The translations under genes and the position numbers were made by a program. This document shows, piece after piece, positions 15,789-24,914 of a DNA stretch of 47,077 nt; positions within the stretch are counted from its first letter, which is position 1; every line of letters starts with the position of its first letter. The notes beneath the pieces are model-generated. The model was not told where the DNA came from. It saw only the letters and a list, made by a program, of their open reading frames with translations, and did no database searches. Origin of the DNA: an uncultured Alphaproteobacteria bacterium (GTDB lineage Bacteria; Pseudomonadota; Alphaproteobacteria; Bin95); contig CALLKY010000084.1 of NCBI GenBank assembly GCA_938083135.1, forward strand, positions 1 to 47,077. The letters are read 5' to 3'.

Positions 15789-16738
15789 GGATCGACCAGG
15801 GCCAGCGGGTCATCCTCGACCCCAGCGCCTGGCCTTTGCGGACGGCCAGTTAAGCGCTGAACTAACAGATCAAGCTGGTCGAGGTCGGTATAGGAAAGGG
15901 TCAGCTTTCCGCCCTTTTTGCCAGTTGCAGCGAGATTAACACTGAGGCCAAGGGCTTCCGTCATCTCCCGCTCCAGCGCCCGGACATTCGGGTCCTTCAG
16001 TGCTGGTGCCGGTTTGGCGGCTGCTGGCATGCCACCCTCTTGCACCAAGCGCTCTGTCTGCCGAACGTTAAGGCCGCGCGCTTTTACGATGTCCGCCAAC
16101 CGCTCCGGATCATTCGCCATCAGCAATGCCCGTGCATGGCCGGCAGATAGCTCGCCAGAGGCCAATCGCGCTTGCGTCTTCTCCGGTAGTTTCAGCAGAC
16201 GCAGCATATTCGCGACATGGGGCCGACTTTTGCCGACTGCTTTCGCCAGATCATCCTGGGTATATTCAAACGTATCGATCAGGTTCTGATACCCGCCCGC
16301 CTCTTCAATCGGGTTCAAGTCTTCACGCTGGACATTCTCTACGAGCGCGATTTCCAACGCATCCCGGTCCGTCATCTCCCGCAGGATGACGGGTGCTTCT
16401 GCCAAACCAGCGCGCTGCGCTGCGCGCCAGCGTCGCTCACCGGCGACAATCTCATACTGGCCCGGCGCGCCATCAACACGGCGCGCAATAATTGGCTGCA
16501 GCATTCCGCGTTCACGGATCGACTGCGCTAGAGAATCAAGCGCATCCTCGTCAAAATGCCGCCTTGGTTGGCCAGCGCCAGGACGCAACGCCGCGATCGG
16601 AATTGCGCGGGCCAGGCGGGCGGATACCTCCTCGCCGCCCGCATCCATCGCGTCGCCATCATCGCCCAACAAGGCCGCAAGCCCACGGCCCAGTTTTGGT
16701 CGTGCGGCTTTACCACCGCTCTTCGCGTCGTCGTTCAC
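15785..16738 (-). CDS. parB: Chromosome partitioning protein ParB
   Basis: 317 aa from a GTG at 16738 that overlaps the parA stop by 4 bp (GTGA). The CTP-binding N-terminal domain has the conserved PGAGQPRRHFDEDAL near residue 55 and AGERRWRAAQRAGL near residue 98; the LVENVQREDLNPIEEA box follows, then the helix-turn-helix (TQDDLAKAVGKSRPHVANMLRLL), and a short C-terminal dimerisation domain. ParB loads onto parS and spreads, and works with ParA to move the origin region. Two perfect parS sites are 2-3.4 kb away in mnmG. The C-terminal linker is rich in Ala and Pro, as usual. Confidence 0.97.
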   Translation of the reverse strand: MNDDAKSGGKAARPKLGRGLAALLGDDGDAMDAGGEEVSARLARAIPIAALRPGAGQPRRHFDEDALDSLAQSIRERGMLQPIIARRVDGAPGQYEIVAGERRWRAAQRAGLAEAPVILREMTDRDALEIALVENVQREDLNPIEEAGGYQNLIDTFEYTQDDLAKAVGKSRPHVANMLRLLKLPEKTQARLASGELSAGHARALLMANDPERLADIVKARGLNVRQTERLVQEGGMPAAAKPAPALKDPNVRALEREMTEALGLSVNLAATGKKGGKLTLSYTDLDQLDLLVQRLTGRPQRPGAGVEDDPLALVDP

Positions 16739-17604
16739 GCTGCCTGCCCCATTCCCGATTGACCTTTTGGCGGCAAGACCTTCTCACGCCGCAGGAATTC
16801 CCGCGCCAGCTTCAAGTATGCCCGGCTGCCAGAGCACTGCAGATCATACAACAGCACTGGTTTTCCATGTGATGGCGCTTCGGAAACCCGTACATTGCGC
16901 GGAATTTCGGCCTTATAAACAATTTCGCCGAAATGCGACCGTACATCCGCAGCCACCGCTTCGGCTAAGCGCATCCGCCGGTCCATCATTGTCAGCACGA
17001 TCCCCTCAAGCGCCAAACGTGGATTGAGCCGTTCTGACACAAGGTCAATCGTGCGCTTCAGGTGGCTTAGCCCTTCAAGCGCCAAGAATTCCGCCTGCAA
17101 TGGTGCCAGCGCCCCGTCAGCCACAGTCAGCGCGTTCAGCGTCAACAAACCAAGCGATGGTGGGCAGTCAATGAGAATGTAGGCATAGTCCAGCGCGCCC
17201 GCACCAATGCTCGCGTCCAAGGCATCCGCAAGCCGACGTTCCCGGCGCGGCATGCTAACCAGTTCAATCTCCGCTCCGGACAGATCCATCGTCGACGGGA
17301 CAATATGAAAGCCAGGTGTTTCGGTTGGCATGGCTGCATCATGGAGTCCGGCCTCGCCAATCAGCACGTCATAAACGCCAATAGCGCGCTTGCTTGCAGG
17401 AATGCCGACCCCTGTGGACGCATTGCCTTGGGGATCCAAATCGATCACCAGCGTCTTCTTACCGCAAGCCGCAAGTGCTGCGGCCAGATTTATGGCCGTG
17501 GTCGTTTTGCCAACCCCGCCCTTCTGGTTGACGACGGCAATGATACGCGGACGCGGCGTGGCCTTTGCAGGCTGCCTCGATGGCGCGTCAAGAACCTCTA
17601 TCAT
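16735..17604 (-). CDS. parA: Chromosome partitioning ATPase ParA
   Basis: 289 aa from ATG at 17604. A GTG at 17643 is in frame but would overlap rsmG by 56 bp; with 17604 the overlap is 17 bp and the protein begins MIEVLDAP just before the conserved domain. The deviant Walker A motif KGGVGKTTTAINLAAAL, DLDPQGNASTG and LIDCPPSLGLLTLNAL identify a Soj/ParA ATPase. It binds DNA without sequence preference in its ATP form and is released by ParB, which drives segregation. It is cotranscribed with rsmG upstream and parB downstream. Confidence 0.97.
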   Translation of the reverse strand: MIEVLDAPSRQPAKATPRPRIIAVVNQKGGVGKTTTAINLAAALAACGKKTLVIDLDPQGNASTGVGIPASKRAIGVYDVLIGEAGLHDAAMPTETPGFHIVPSTMDLSGAEIELVSMPRRERRLADALDASIGAGALDYAYILIDCPPSLGLLTLNALTVADGALAPLQAEFLALEGLSHLKRTIDLVSERLNPRLALEGIVLTMMDRRMRLAEAVAADVRSHFGEIVYKAEIPRNVRVSEAPSHGKPVLLYDLQCSGSRAYLKLAREFLRREKVLPPKGQSGMGQAA

Positions 17605-18226
17605 GCTGCGCGATGCCCCATATTTTGACAATTTGACCGCCACCCCCAGTAATACTAGGCGTTAGAGCGTATTGCAGTGTCCAGGATTTCTGCGCCTCGG
17701 TCAATTCTTTTTCGGCCTGCGCCCCTTTCAGTAGCAGTGCATAACCCTGAGGTTTCAGCGCTTTAGTCAGGATCGGCATTAATTTCGTAATGCTGGCGAC
17801 AGCCCGGGCCGTCACGACATCGTAGGCGCCAGCTTCATTCGACAATGCTACATCAAACCGCTTTGCAACAATGCACGGTTTTACACCTGCGGCCCGTGCC
17901 GCTTCCCGCAAAAACACGGCTTTCCGCTGATCGCTATCAACGAGCGTGACATTGCGCGCGCCCAGGATGGAGAAGATCAGCCCAGGTAATCCTGCGCCGG
18001 AGCCAAGGTCCAATAATGGCCCATCCTTCGCTGATATATGTGGCCAGGCCTGCGCTGAATCCAAGACATGCCGCCGCCAAATGTCATCTATGGACCCTGG
18101 GCCAATGAGATTGATCCGCTGCCGCCACTTATCCAGCACTGCGACATAGGTCGTCAGCCCTTCAAAAGCGCTATCAGAAACACCCAGCTTGGTGAGGGCA
18201 TTTAAGACGTCCTTCGGTGGGCTCAT
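17588..18226 (-). CDS. rsmG: 16S rRNA m7G527 methyltransferase RsmG (GidB)
   Basis: 212 aa. The SAM-binding motif [17 protein letters not shown] near residue 70 and the C-terminal [11 protein letters not shown] are typical of RsmG, which methylates N7 of G527 in 16S rRNA. The N-terminal segment [25 protein letters not shown] is also conserved. The start overlaps the mnmG stop by 4 bp and the end overlaps parA, so the gene is inside one tightly packed operon with mnmE, mnmG, parA and parB. Confidence 0.96.
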   Translation of the reverse strand: MSPPKDVLNALTKLGVSDSAFEGLTTYVAVLDKWRQRINLIGPGSIDDIWRRHVLDSAQAWPHISAKDGPLLDLGSGAGLPGLIFSILGARNVTLVDSDQRKAVFLREAARAAGVKPCIVAKRFDVALSNEAGAYDVVTARAVASITKLMPILTKALKPQGYALLLKGAQAEKELTEAQKSWTLQYALTPSITGGGGQIVKIWGIAQHDRGS

Positions 18227-20112
18227 CGCGCCGCTGCACGGCGTTTCGGGCCGTTCTGCATATAGCGCAATAGGGCGCTTATAGCGGCTGGTGTGATCCC
18301 TGGCATCCTTGCTGCAGCGCCAAGCGTATCTGGGCGCACACGCTCCAACCGTTGGCGGGCCTCGTTTGAAAGACTGCCAATGTCTGCATAATCAAGGTCC
18401 TTCGGCAGCTTTAGAGCTTCGTCACGCTTGAAGGCCTCAACGTCGGCGCGCTGGCGATCTAAGTAAGAGGCATATTGCGCATCCACTGTCAGGCTCTCAC
18501 GGGCCCAAAGCGGGATTTCCGCCAGCTCGGGCCAAAGCATACAGAGATGCCGGTCTTTAGCCCCAAAGCGCCCCATAAGCTCCAGGGCAGATCGACGACG
18601 CCCATCATCATTAGCGGGCGCTCCTATCCGGCTGAGTTCCCCAGGCGTGGCCGTCCATGCTTCAAGGGTCGTCCGTGCGCTCTGGAGTGCCGCATGTTTC
18701 ACGTGAAACAAATCAGTCCGGGCGGCACCGACACACCCAATCTCAATGCCACGCGCCGTTAGTCGGCTATCAGCATTGTCGGCGCGCAAGTGCAATCGAA
18801 ATTCAGCTCGGGATGTGAACATTCTGTAGGGTTCATCCACACCCCGTACAACGAGATCATCGATCAGAACACCCATATAGGCCTCCGAGCGATCAAATGT
18901 GACCTGTGCTTGCCCAGAAACCGCACAGGCCGCATTTAGACCAGCGATCAAGCCCTGCGCGCCCGCTTCCTCATAGCCTGTCGTGCCGTTGATCTGCCCC
19001 GCAAGGTATAAGCCGGGTATGCGCTTGGTTTGCAGGCTGTGATCAAGCTCACGAGGGTCAACGAAATCATACTCCACGGCATAGCCTGGTTTGGCGATTT
19101 CAACCTTCTCAAGACCCTCGATTGTTCGAAGGAATTCTATCTGGACGGCCTCAGGCAAACTGGTCGATATTCCGTTTGGATAGACCAAAGGACTATCTAA
19201 GCCTTCCGGTTCCAGGAAGATTTGATGCGCGTTCTTCTCCTGAAACCGAACCACCTTATCTTCGATAGAGGGGCAATAGCGCGGGCCTGGACCAGTAATT
19301 CCGCCACCATAAATCGCCGACTCATGCAGATGATCATAGATTATCTTGTGTGTCTGATCATTCGTGAAGGTTATATGGCAATCCAATTGTGGTGTTGTAA
19401 TTGCTTCTGTCATCGCAGAGAACGGTTCTGGTGGATCGTCCCCTGGCTGCGGCGTCAATGTTGAATAGTTGATGGACTCCCGCAGAAGCCGGGCAGGCGT
19501 ACCAGTCTTTAGGCGTCCCATTGCGAAGCCATGGGATTCAAGGCGCTGGCCGAAGGTGGTTGCGGCGTCCTCACCAATCCGTCCGGACGCGATCTGCGTG
19601 TGGCCTATATGAATGATACCTCGCAAGAATGTTCCAGTGGTCACCACGACGGCGCCAGCCCGAATCTCCTTACCATCCGCAATAAGCACCCCGCATGCTT
19701 GAGGCCCATCCATTAGGATGTCATCAACGGCACCAGCAACAAGCGACAAACCATCTTGTTCTTTAAGAGCTGCCTGCATTGCCGCCTTATATAGTTTCCT
19801 GTCAGCTTGCGCTCTTGGGCCGCGGACTGCTGGTCCTTTGCTCCGGTTGAGCAGCCTAAATTGGATTCCGGCTGCATCCGCAACACGCCCCATCAATCCA
19901 TCGAGCGCATCGATTTCCCGGACCAGGTGGCCTTTGCCAAGGCCGCCGATTGCGGGATTGCAGGACATCTCACCAATTGTGTCGAGCTTGTGCGTCACAA
20001 GCGCTGTGCGCGCGCCCATACGTGCAGCGGCAGCGGCAGCTTCGCAGCCAGCATGGCCGCCACCGACGACGATGACATCGTATTGATCATCATGATGTTT
20101 CACGTGAAACAT
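18223..20112 (-). CDS. mnmG: tRNA uridine-5-carboxymethylaminomethyl modification enzyme MnmG (GidA)
   Basis: 629 aa from ATG at 20112. FAD-binding [21 protein letters not shown], then [33 protein letters not shown], and the C-terminal ALLRYMQNG-type end are all family hallmarks. With MnmE it modifies U34 of several tRNAs. Two parS sites are built into the gene: one covers codons 2-6 (FHVKH) directly after the start codon, the other encodes the same peptide at residues 469-473 in a variable region. The N-terminal extension before VIVVGGG is therefore dictated by a DNA site. The gene starts 14 bp after mnmE. Confidence 0.97.
   Translation of the reverse strand: MFHVKHHDDQYDVIVVGGGHAGCEAAAAAARMGARTALVTHKLDTIGEMSCNPAIGGLGKGHLVREIDALDGLMGRVADAAGIQFRLLNRSKGPAVRGPRAQADRKLYKAAMQAALKEQDGLSLVAGAVDDILMDGPQACGVLIADGKEIRAGAVVVTTGTFLRGIIHIGHTQIASGRIGEDAATTFGQRLESHGFAMGRLKTGTPARLLRESINYSTLTPQPGDDPPEPFSAMTEAITTPQLDCHITFTNDQTHKIIYDHLHESAIYGGGITGPGPRYCPSIEDKVVRFQEKNAHQIFLEPEGLDSPLVYPNGISTSLPEAVQIEFLRTIEGLEKVEIAKPGYAVEYDFVDPRELDHSLQTKRIPGLYLAGQINGTTGYEEAGAQGLIAGLNAACAVSGQAQVTFDRSEAYMGVLIDDLVVRGVDEPYRMFTSRAEFRLHLRADNADSRLTARGIEIGCVGAARTDLFHVKHAALQSARTTLEAWTATPGELSRIGAPANDDGRRRSALELMGRFGAKDRHLCMLWPELAEIPLWARESLTVDAQYASYLDRQRADVEAFKRDEALKLPKDLDYADIGSLSNEARQRLERVRPDTLGAAARMPGITPAAISALLRYMQNGPKRRAAAR
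18695..18710. promoter_or_regulatory. parS: parS centromere site (internal, in mnmG)
   Basis: TGTTTCACGTGAAACA, a perfect 16-bp palindrome identical to the general bacterial parS consensus. It lies within mnmG at codons 469-473 and is read there as FHVKH. It is about 2 kb from parB and 9.4 kb from the putative origin. Confidence 0.95.
20096..20111. promoter_or_regulatory. parS: parS centromere site (at the mnmG start)
   Basis: A second identical TGTTTCACGTGAAACA. It begins at the second base of the mnmG start codon and covers the first codons, which read FHVKH. ParB bound here would sit on the translation start region of mnmG as DNA, about 8 kb from the putative origin. Confidence 0.95.
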
Positions 20113-20126
20113 TGTCCTTGCTTATC

Positions 20127-21470
20127 CTACTTTCCAATGCAGAACGCACTAAATATGCGGTCTAACAGATCTTCAACATCAACCAGTCCGACCACACGCC
20201 CTAAGCTGCGCATCGCTAGCCGCAAATCCTCTGTCGCAAGCTCAGGTGCAGGTGCGTGTTCCCAGCGATGTAAAGCCGCGACACAATCTTCCAGCGCTAC
20301 TCTGTGTCGTGCTTGCGTGATACCTGGTGGTGGACCCGTTTCAAAGGCATGCCGCGCCACATGTCGTATGGCACCTTCCAAACGATCCAAGCCAGCACCC
20401 GTTTTCGCGGAGCCCCAGATTGCCTGCTTCGCATCATCCAGCAGTGGCCGCGCCTGAACTGCATCTGACTTATTCCAGAAGACGAGGTTTGGCGAGTCCT
20501 TTTCCGAAGAGCCCTGCATGAGGTCTGCCGGCGCATTCGGCCAGTTTTGGCATTCAGCGACCGTTACGACAAGATCAGCATTCGACGCAGCTATCCGCGC
20601 GCGGCGCATCCCTTCTTGCTCTACGACATCCGCGCTCTCACGCAGGCCAGCAGTATCGGCGATAAGGACAGGATATCCACCGATATCGAGGCGCACTTCC
20701 ATCACATCCCGCGTGGTGCCGGGGATATCTGTAACAATCGCAGCGTCACGGCCAGCCAGCGCATTCAGCAGGCTGGATTTTCCTACATTTGGCGGACCTA
20801 CCAATGCAACATACAGCCCATCGCGCATGCGCTCAGTAGGGCGGTTCGACCCAAGTTGCAGTTCAAGCTCAGTCCGTAGGGCCAGGATTGCTTCTCGGTT
20901 AGCAGCCTCCAGGTCATCCGGCAGAGGCTCATCCGCGAAATCCAAGCTGGCCTCAGCGAATGCCAACCTAACCGCTAAGCGCTCACGCCAATCCGCATAA
21001 AGCGCACTCAGCCCGCCTTCCAATTGCCAGAGCGCCTGGCGCCTGGCTGCAGCTGTATCGGCCTCGATCAAATCGCCCAGGCCCTCTGCCTCTGCCAGGT
21101 CCAGCTTGCCGTTTCGGAATGCTCTGCGCGTGAACTCTCCGGGTTCCGCTGGCCGAAACCCAGACATACCCGCCAATGCATCCATGACGCCTGTGATAAC
21201 CGCAGTGCCGCCATGCACATGCAATTCCACCGTATTTTCACCGGTAAAACTATGCGGGGCTGGAAACCAGAGCGTCAGTGCCTGGTCCAGCATAGCGCTA
21301 TCCGAAGGGTTTATTAAGCGGCGTAGGCTGGCCCTGCGTGCGGCTGGAGGGGATTGACCTGTCAGGACAGGAAACAAATCACCAGCTGCCACACCGGAAA
21401 CCCGAATGACGGCAACGCCTGCTTTGCCAGATGCTGTGGCGCAGGCGAATATGACGTCTCCGGCGCTCAT
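20127..21470 (-). CDS. mnmE: tRNA modification GTPase MnmE (TrmE)
   Basis: 447 aa from ATG at 21470; a GTG at 21482 is in frame but the family N-terminus (DVIFACATASGKAGVAVIRVSG) fits the ATG. The tetrahydrofolate-binding N-terminal domain is followed by the inserted G domain with G1 GPPNVGKSSLLNAL, G2/G3 IPGTTRDVMEV and DTAGLRES, and G4 NKSD, and the protein ends in the invariant CIGK whose Cys is essential in the family. With MnmG it installs the cmnm5 group at U34 of tRNAs. It is the first of the mnmE-mnmG-rsmG-parA-parB set, 15 bp after the DUF6489 gene. Confidence 0.97.
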   Translation of the reverse strand: MSAGDVIFACATASGKAGVAVIRVSGVAAGDLFPVLTGQSPPAARRASLRRLINPSDSAMLDQALTLWFPAPHSFTGENTVELHVHGGTAVITGVMDALAGMSGFRPAEPGEFTRRAFRNGKLDLAEAEGLGDLIEADTAAARRQALWQLEGGLSALYADWRERLAVRLAFAEASLDFADEPLPDDLEAANREAILALRTELELQLGSNRPTERMRDGLYVALVGPPNVGKSSLLNALAGRDAAIVTDIPGTTRDVMEVRLDIGGYPVLIADTAGLRESADVVEQEGMRRARIAASNADLVVTVAECQNWPNAPADLMQGSSEKDSPNLVFWNKSDAVQARPLLDDAKQAIWGSAKTGAGLDRLEGAIRHVARHAFETGPPPGITQARHRVALEDCVAALHRWEHAPAPELATEDLRLAMRSLGRVVGLVDVEDLLDRIFSAFCIGK

Positions 21471-21485
21471 ATTATCGCGCACCCA

Positions 21486-21776
21486 TCATTTATCGGTCGA
21501 TTTACCGCCGGTCATGGCCGTGCGCATAGCCTGTTCCCAGAACTGACGCATGGCATCCATACCGCCAGGTATGTCTGTGCCAGCGCCGCCAATGCCAGCG
21601 CCTGCCACGGGCATCCATTGCCGCCACATCTGCTCAGGGTCCATAGACCCTAACGCGTCCTGCATTTTGGCTGTCATATCTGCCACAAGGGCTTCCTGCA
21701 TCGGCGCGATGTCAGGCAGGCCGAAAAACCGACGGGCTTCGTCAGGCGTCGCATCGAAATCTATAGTGATCTTCAT
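21486..21776 (-). CDS. DUF6489-family small protein, function unknown
   Basis: 96 aa from ATG at 21776. The N-terminus MKITIDFDATPDEARRFFGLPDI, in two blocks, and an amphipathic helix with MQEALVADMTAKM are typical of a small alphaproteobacterial family often annotated DUF6489. There is no signal peptide or membrane segment. The family has no established function that I know of. The middle is Gly-rich and the last third helical. It lies directly before mnmE in the same direction and is probably the first gene of that transcript, divergent from the ogt-like gene. Confidence 0.7.
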   Translation of the reverse strand: MKITIDFDATPDEARRFFGLPDIAPMQEALVADMTAKMQDALGSMDPEQMWRQWMPVAGAGIGGAGTDIPGGMDAMRQFWEQAMRTAMTGGKSTDK

Positions 21777-21868
21777 CCCAGACCCATTCCTTGCTTGTGG
21801 CGCAGGTACTATATAGCCATTGAGGCATGCCGTGCCTACGGCTCATCAAAGGGCGCACAGGAGCGACA

Positions 21869-22339
21869 ATGGACGAGAACATCGCGAAGGCCATAGTAAA
21901 CTCACCCCTTGGCGGCCTTGAGGTCACTGCGGAGAACGGCGCAGTAACGGCTCTTAACTGGGTCGACGAAGAACCGACGACACCGGTCAATGCGCATCCG
22001 CTTGCGGACGTAGCGGCTGAGCTCCATGCTTATTTCGCGCGTGATCTCAAAGACTTCACCGTTGCCTGCTTGCCCACCGGTGACGCTTTCGAGCGCGCAG
22101 TATGGGCCGCGATGTGTGAGATTCCCTATGGGGACACAGCCACTTATGGCGACTTGGCAGCAATCGTCGGGAAACCCGCACGGGCCGTGGGCGGTGCATG
22201 TGGCCGGAACCCAATTCCGATCATCATTCCATGTCACAGGGTCGTCGGGGCAGGTGGCCGCATGGTAGGGTATTCAGGCAAAGGCGGCGTTGAAACGAAG
22301 CAATGGCTGCTACAACACGAAGGAGCGCTTTTACTGTGA
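21869..22339 (+). CDS. ogt: Methylated-DNA--[protein]-cysteine S-methyltransferase (Ogt type)
   Basis: 156 aa. The ATG at 21869 is preceded by AGGAG at 5-bp spacing; an upstream in-frame ATG at 21827 has no such site. The active-site motif IIIPCHRVVG near residue 126 holds the alkyl-acceptor Cys, and FERAVWAAMCEIPYGDTATYGDLA is the helix-turn-helix before it. The enzyme removes O6-alkyl groups from guanine by irreversible self-alkylation. No Ada-type regulatory domain is fused. The stop overlaps the next gene's GTG by 4 bp, which suggests translational coupling. Confidence 0.93.
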   Translation: MDENIAKAIVNSPLGGLEVTAENGAVTALNWVDEEPTTPVNAHPLADVAAELHAYFARDLKDFTVACLPTGDAFERAVWAAMCEIPYGDTATYGDLAAIVGKPARAVGGACGRNPIPIIIPCHRVVGAGGRMVGYSGKGGVETKQWLLQHEGALLL

Positions 22340-23091
22340 GAATGAATGGGATACCGGTCGGCCTCTACGCACTGGCCATGGCGGTGATACTGCCTATGAG
22401 CGGTGCGCAGGCTGATTTCAATACGGCCATGGACGCCTACAAGGCCGGCTCACCCGCCGCTGCCCGCGCCGTGCTGCAAAACCCATCCACACCGCAAGAA
22501 AAAGCGCTGCTGGCCCATTTGCTGCTGCGTGGCTTTGGCGGAGACCCGGATATCCCACGGGGGGAGGCCTTGCTTCTGGATGCAGCGATGGCTGGTTATG
22601 CACCGGCACAGTCCACGCTGGCGAATATGCTGGCGACAGGCGGTGTGATCACCAAGAACGAAGCGGCTGCCATCAACTGGGCAAAACGTGCGGCCGAGCA
22701 AAAGCGCCCTGAGGCAATGTCGCTGCTGGCCCGGCTGCTGCAAGCGAGCGAAGACAGTGAGGCCGCCCTGCGCTGGCGGAAAGCGGCTGCAGCCTATGGT
22801 GACGCCGCTGCACTGATCGCCCTTGCCAAAGAAGACCAAGCCGCTGGCGAAATGGCACCTGAGCGGCTGCGCAGCGCCTATGTTCGCTATTCCCTCGCCG
22901 CCGCCTTCGCCGCCCAGAGCTACCGGCGCACTAAAAGTGAGGCTGACGCCCTTATATCCCACGAAGCGCAGGCGCATCGGGCGTCACTCGACCTTACCCT
23001 CTCAGAAGAGCAACTCACACTTGGCGTTGAAGAAGCCAATGCTGAGTTGAAGGCGATTGTTGGACGATTGAAGGCGTTGCGTGCCAAGTAG
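22336..23091 (+). CDS. Secreted Sel1/TPR-like repeat protein
   Basis: About 251 aa from the GTG at 22336, which overlaps the ogt stop (GTGA) and has AGGAG 10 bp upstream; an ATG at 22342 is an alternative. Residues 1-25 (NGIPVGLYALAMAVILPMSGAQA) form a signal peptide. The mature part has Sel1-type helical repeats, seen in ALLAHLLLRGFGG, GYAPAQSTLANMLATGG, RPEAMSLLARLLQ and GDAAALIALAKEDQAAG. Sel1 repeats mediate protein-protein contacts, often in the envelope. The binding partner is unknown. The C-terminal 40 residues are helical and may form a short coiled coil. Confidence 0.75.
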   Translation: MRMNGIPVGLYALAMAVILPMSGAQADFNTAMDAYKAGSPAAARAVLQNPSTPQEKALLAHLLLRGFGGDPDIPRGEALLLDAAMAGYAPAQSTLANMLATGGVITKNEAAAINWAKRAAEQKRPEAMSLLARLLQASEDSEAALRWRKAAAAYGDAAALIALAKEDQAAGEMAPERLRSAYVRYSLAAAFAAQSYRRTKSEADALISHEAQAHRASLDLTLSEEQLTLGVEEANAELKAIVGRLKALRAK

Positions 23092-23142
23092 CGCCACGGT
23101 TATGCTTTCAGAAAGAACCAAGACTTCTGGAAGGATATGAGC

Positions 23143-23841
23143 ATGGCCGAGTGGATTGATATTCAGGCGAATGATGGCGGGTCTTTTAAGGCTTATGTGG
23201 AAAAGCCAGCGGGCGGCCAAGGCTCAGTCGTCATCTGCATCCAAGAAATCTTCGGCGTTAATCACGCCATGCGCGATATTGCCAAACATTGGGCGGATCA
23301 GGGCTATATCGCTGTAGCGCCTGATCTGTTTTGGCGCCAGGAACCAGGCGTCGACATCACTGACCAGTCCGAAGCGGAATGGAAGAAGGCCTTTGAGCTT
23401 TACCAGGGGTTTGATGTCGAAAAGGGCGTCGATGACCTGAAGGCGACCATCGCCCATGCCCGGCAAATGGACGGTGCCAATGGCAAAGTCGGTTCCGTTG
23501 GGTTCTGCCTTGGTGGTAAACTGGCCTATCTCATGGCAACGCGGACCGATGCGGATTGCAATGTCGGCTACTACGGCGTTGGGATTGAGGATCTTTTGGG
23601 TGAGGCAAGCAAGATCACGAAACCGCTTGTGCTGCACATCGCTGAAGAAGATGGGTTTGTGCCAAAAGAAGCCCAAGCCAAAGTCAAAGACGGGCTGGCA
23701 AACACCGGTGCAGCCAGTATTTTCAGCTATCCCGGCATGGACCACGCATTCGCCCGTATCGGCGGTATTCCTTATGACGAAGAGAATGCGAACCTTGCGA
23801 ATGGCCGCACGCTCGATGCGTTTAGAGCAGCACTTTCATAG
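23143..23841 (+). CDS. Dienelactone hydrolase family protein
   Basis: 232 aa from ATG at 23143, with GGAAGGA 7 bp upstream; an ATG at 23137 is in frame but too close to that site. The alpha/beta-hydrolase pattern is complete: ICIQEIFGVN near residue 35, the nucleophile elbow GFCLGGK (Cys instead of Ser, as in dienelactone hydrolases), the acid in EEDGFVP and the His in MDHAFAR. These enzymes open lactones or similar esters; the real substrate is unknown because no aromatic ring-cleavage genes are nearby. It is followed by the TauD-like gene 41 bp downstream. Confidence 0.9.
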   Translation: MAEWIDIQANDGGSFKAYVEKPAGGQGSVVICIQEIFGVNHAMRDIAKHWADQGYIAVAPDLFWRQEPGVDITDQSEAEWKKAFELYQGFDVEKGVDDLKATIAHARQMDGANGKVGSVGFCLGGKLAYLMATRTDADCNVGYYGVGIEDLLGEASKITKPLVLHIAEEDGFVPKEAQAKVKDGLANTGAASIFSYPGMDHAFARIGGIPYDEENANLANGRTLDAFRAALS

Positions 23842-23882
23842 AGCATACTGCTAAGTACGCACTCACTTGAAGGAGGTCTGAT

Positions 23883-24908
23883 ATGACGCACGAGATAGGT
23901 CCATTCCAGGGCGCTGTCGCATGGACTGCAGCTGATCTAGACCACGATCAAACTTGGCGGGTGCGTTTGACCAACGCAGAACGCGACGAGGTTCGCGCGG
24001 CGGCCAGAACCGCACTCCGCACCGGGAAGCCAATTACCACGCTGACGGCAACACATTTCCCGCTACCAACCCTCGCCCCGCGGCTCATTGGCTTTCGGAA
24101 TGATCTTGAGGGCGGGCGGGGCTTTATTTTGTTGCAAGGGCTGCCGGTCGAGGATTTCTCTGACGCTGAAGCGCCTGTGCTGCTATGGGGCATCGGGCAA
24201 TATCTGGGCATTCCTGAGCCGCAAGATAAAGCTGGCGCGCTTTTACATGTGGTGACGGATACCGGCGCTGAAGTTGATAAGTCAGACAATATCCGCGGGT
24301 TTCAAACCAACGAAGAACTGAATTTCCATACCGACGGCGCAGATATCTTTGCGCTGATGTGCCTTCGAACGGCTAAATCTGGCGGGCGATCCCGGCTCGT
24401 TTCATCCGTCGCGATCTATAATGCGATCTTGGAAGAACGGCCTGATCTGGCGGCTGAACTGCGCGAACCATTCCATTTTGATGCACGCGCGCAAAATCCA
24501 GATGACGCGAAAGTCCAGACATTGCCGGTATTTACCGCCCATGACGGGCTCATGTCAGCACTTTATAAGCGCCGATATATTGAAACCGCGCAGCGCTTTC
24601 CAGAATTGCCGCGTCTGACGGATAAACAGATTGAAGCGCTCGATTACCTGGATCAAACCGCGAATGATCCACGATTTCATCTCGCATTGACCCTGGCACC
24701 AGGCGACCTGGAGATTGGCAATAACGCGACCTGTTTCCACGCGCGCGACACCTATACGGATCATGCTGACCCAGCAGCCCGTCGATGCATGCTGCGCCTC
24801 TGGCTAACACTGCCGAACGGCCGCCCATTGCCAAAGATCTATGAAACAACCCGCGAGTGGGGGCCGACATATCGTCGCCGCATGTTGCAGCAGTCAGCCG
24901 CCGAATAG
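23883..24908 (+). CDS. TauD/TfdA-family 2-oxoglutarate/Fe(II)-dependent dioxygenase
   Basis: 341 aa, with GGAGG just upstream of the ATG at 23883. The iron-binding facial triad is visible: His and Asp in NFHTDGAD near residue 143, and the distal His in CFHARDTYTD near residue 283, with the 2-oxoglutarate-binding Arg in RCMLRLWL. A conserved GFILLQGLP precedes it. Such enzymes hydroxylate small substrates or cleave C-S or C-N bonds; which one is unknown. It converges on rho with 6 bp between stops. The gene may share a transcript with the dienelactone hydrolase. Confidence 0.88.
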   Translation: MTHEIGPFQGAVAWTAADLDHDQTWRVRLTNAERDEVRAAARTALRTGKPITTLTATHFPLPTLAPRLIGFRNDLEGGRGFILLQGLPVEDFSDAEAPVLLWGIGQYLGIPEPQDKAGALLHVVTDTGAEVDKSDNIRGFQTNEELNFHTDGADIFALMCLRTAKSGGRSRLVSSVAIYNAILEERPDLAAELREPFHFDARAQNPDDAKVQTLPVFTAHDGLMSALYKRRYIETAQRFPELPRLTDKQIEALDYLDQTANDPRFHLALTLAPGDLEIGNNATCFHARDTYTDHADPAARRCMLRLWLTLPNGRPLPKIYETTREWGPTYRRRMLQQSAAE

Positions 24909-24914
24909 CCTCTG

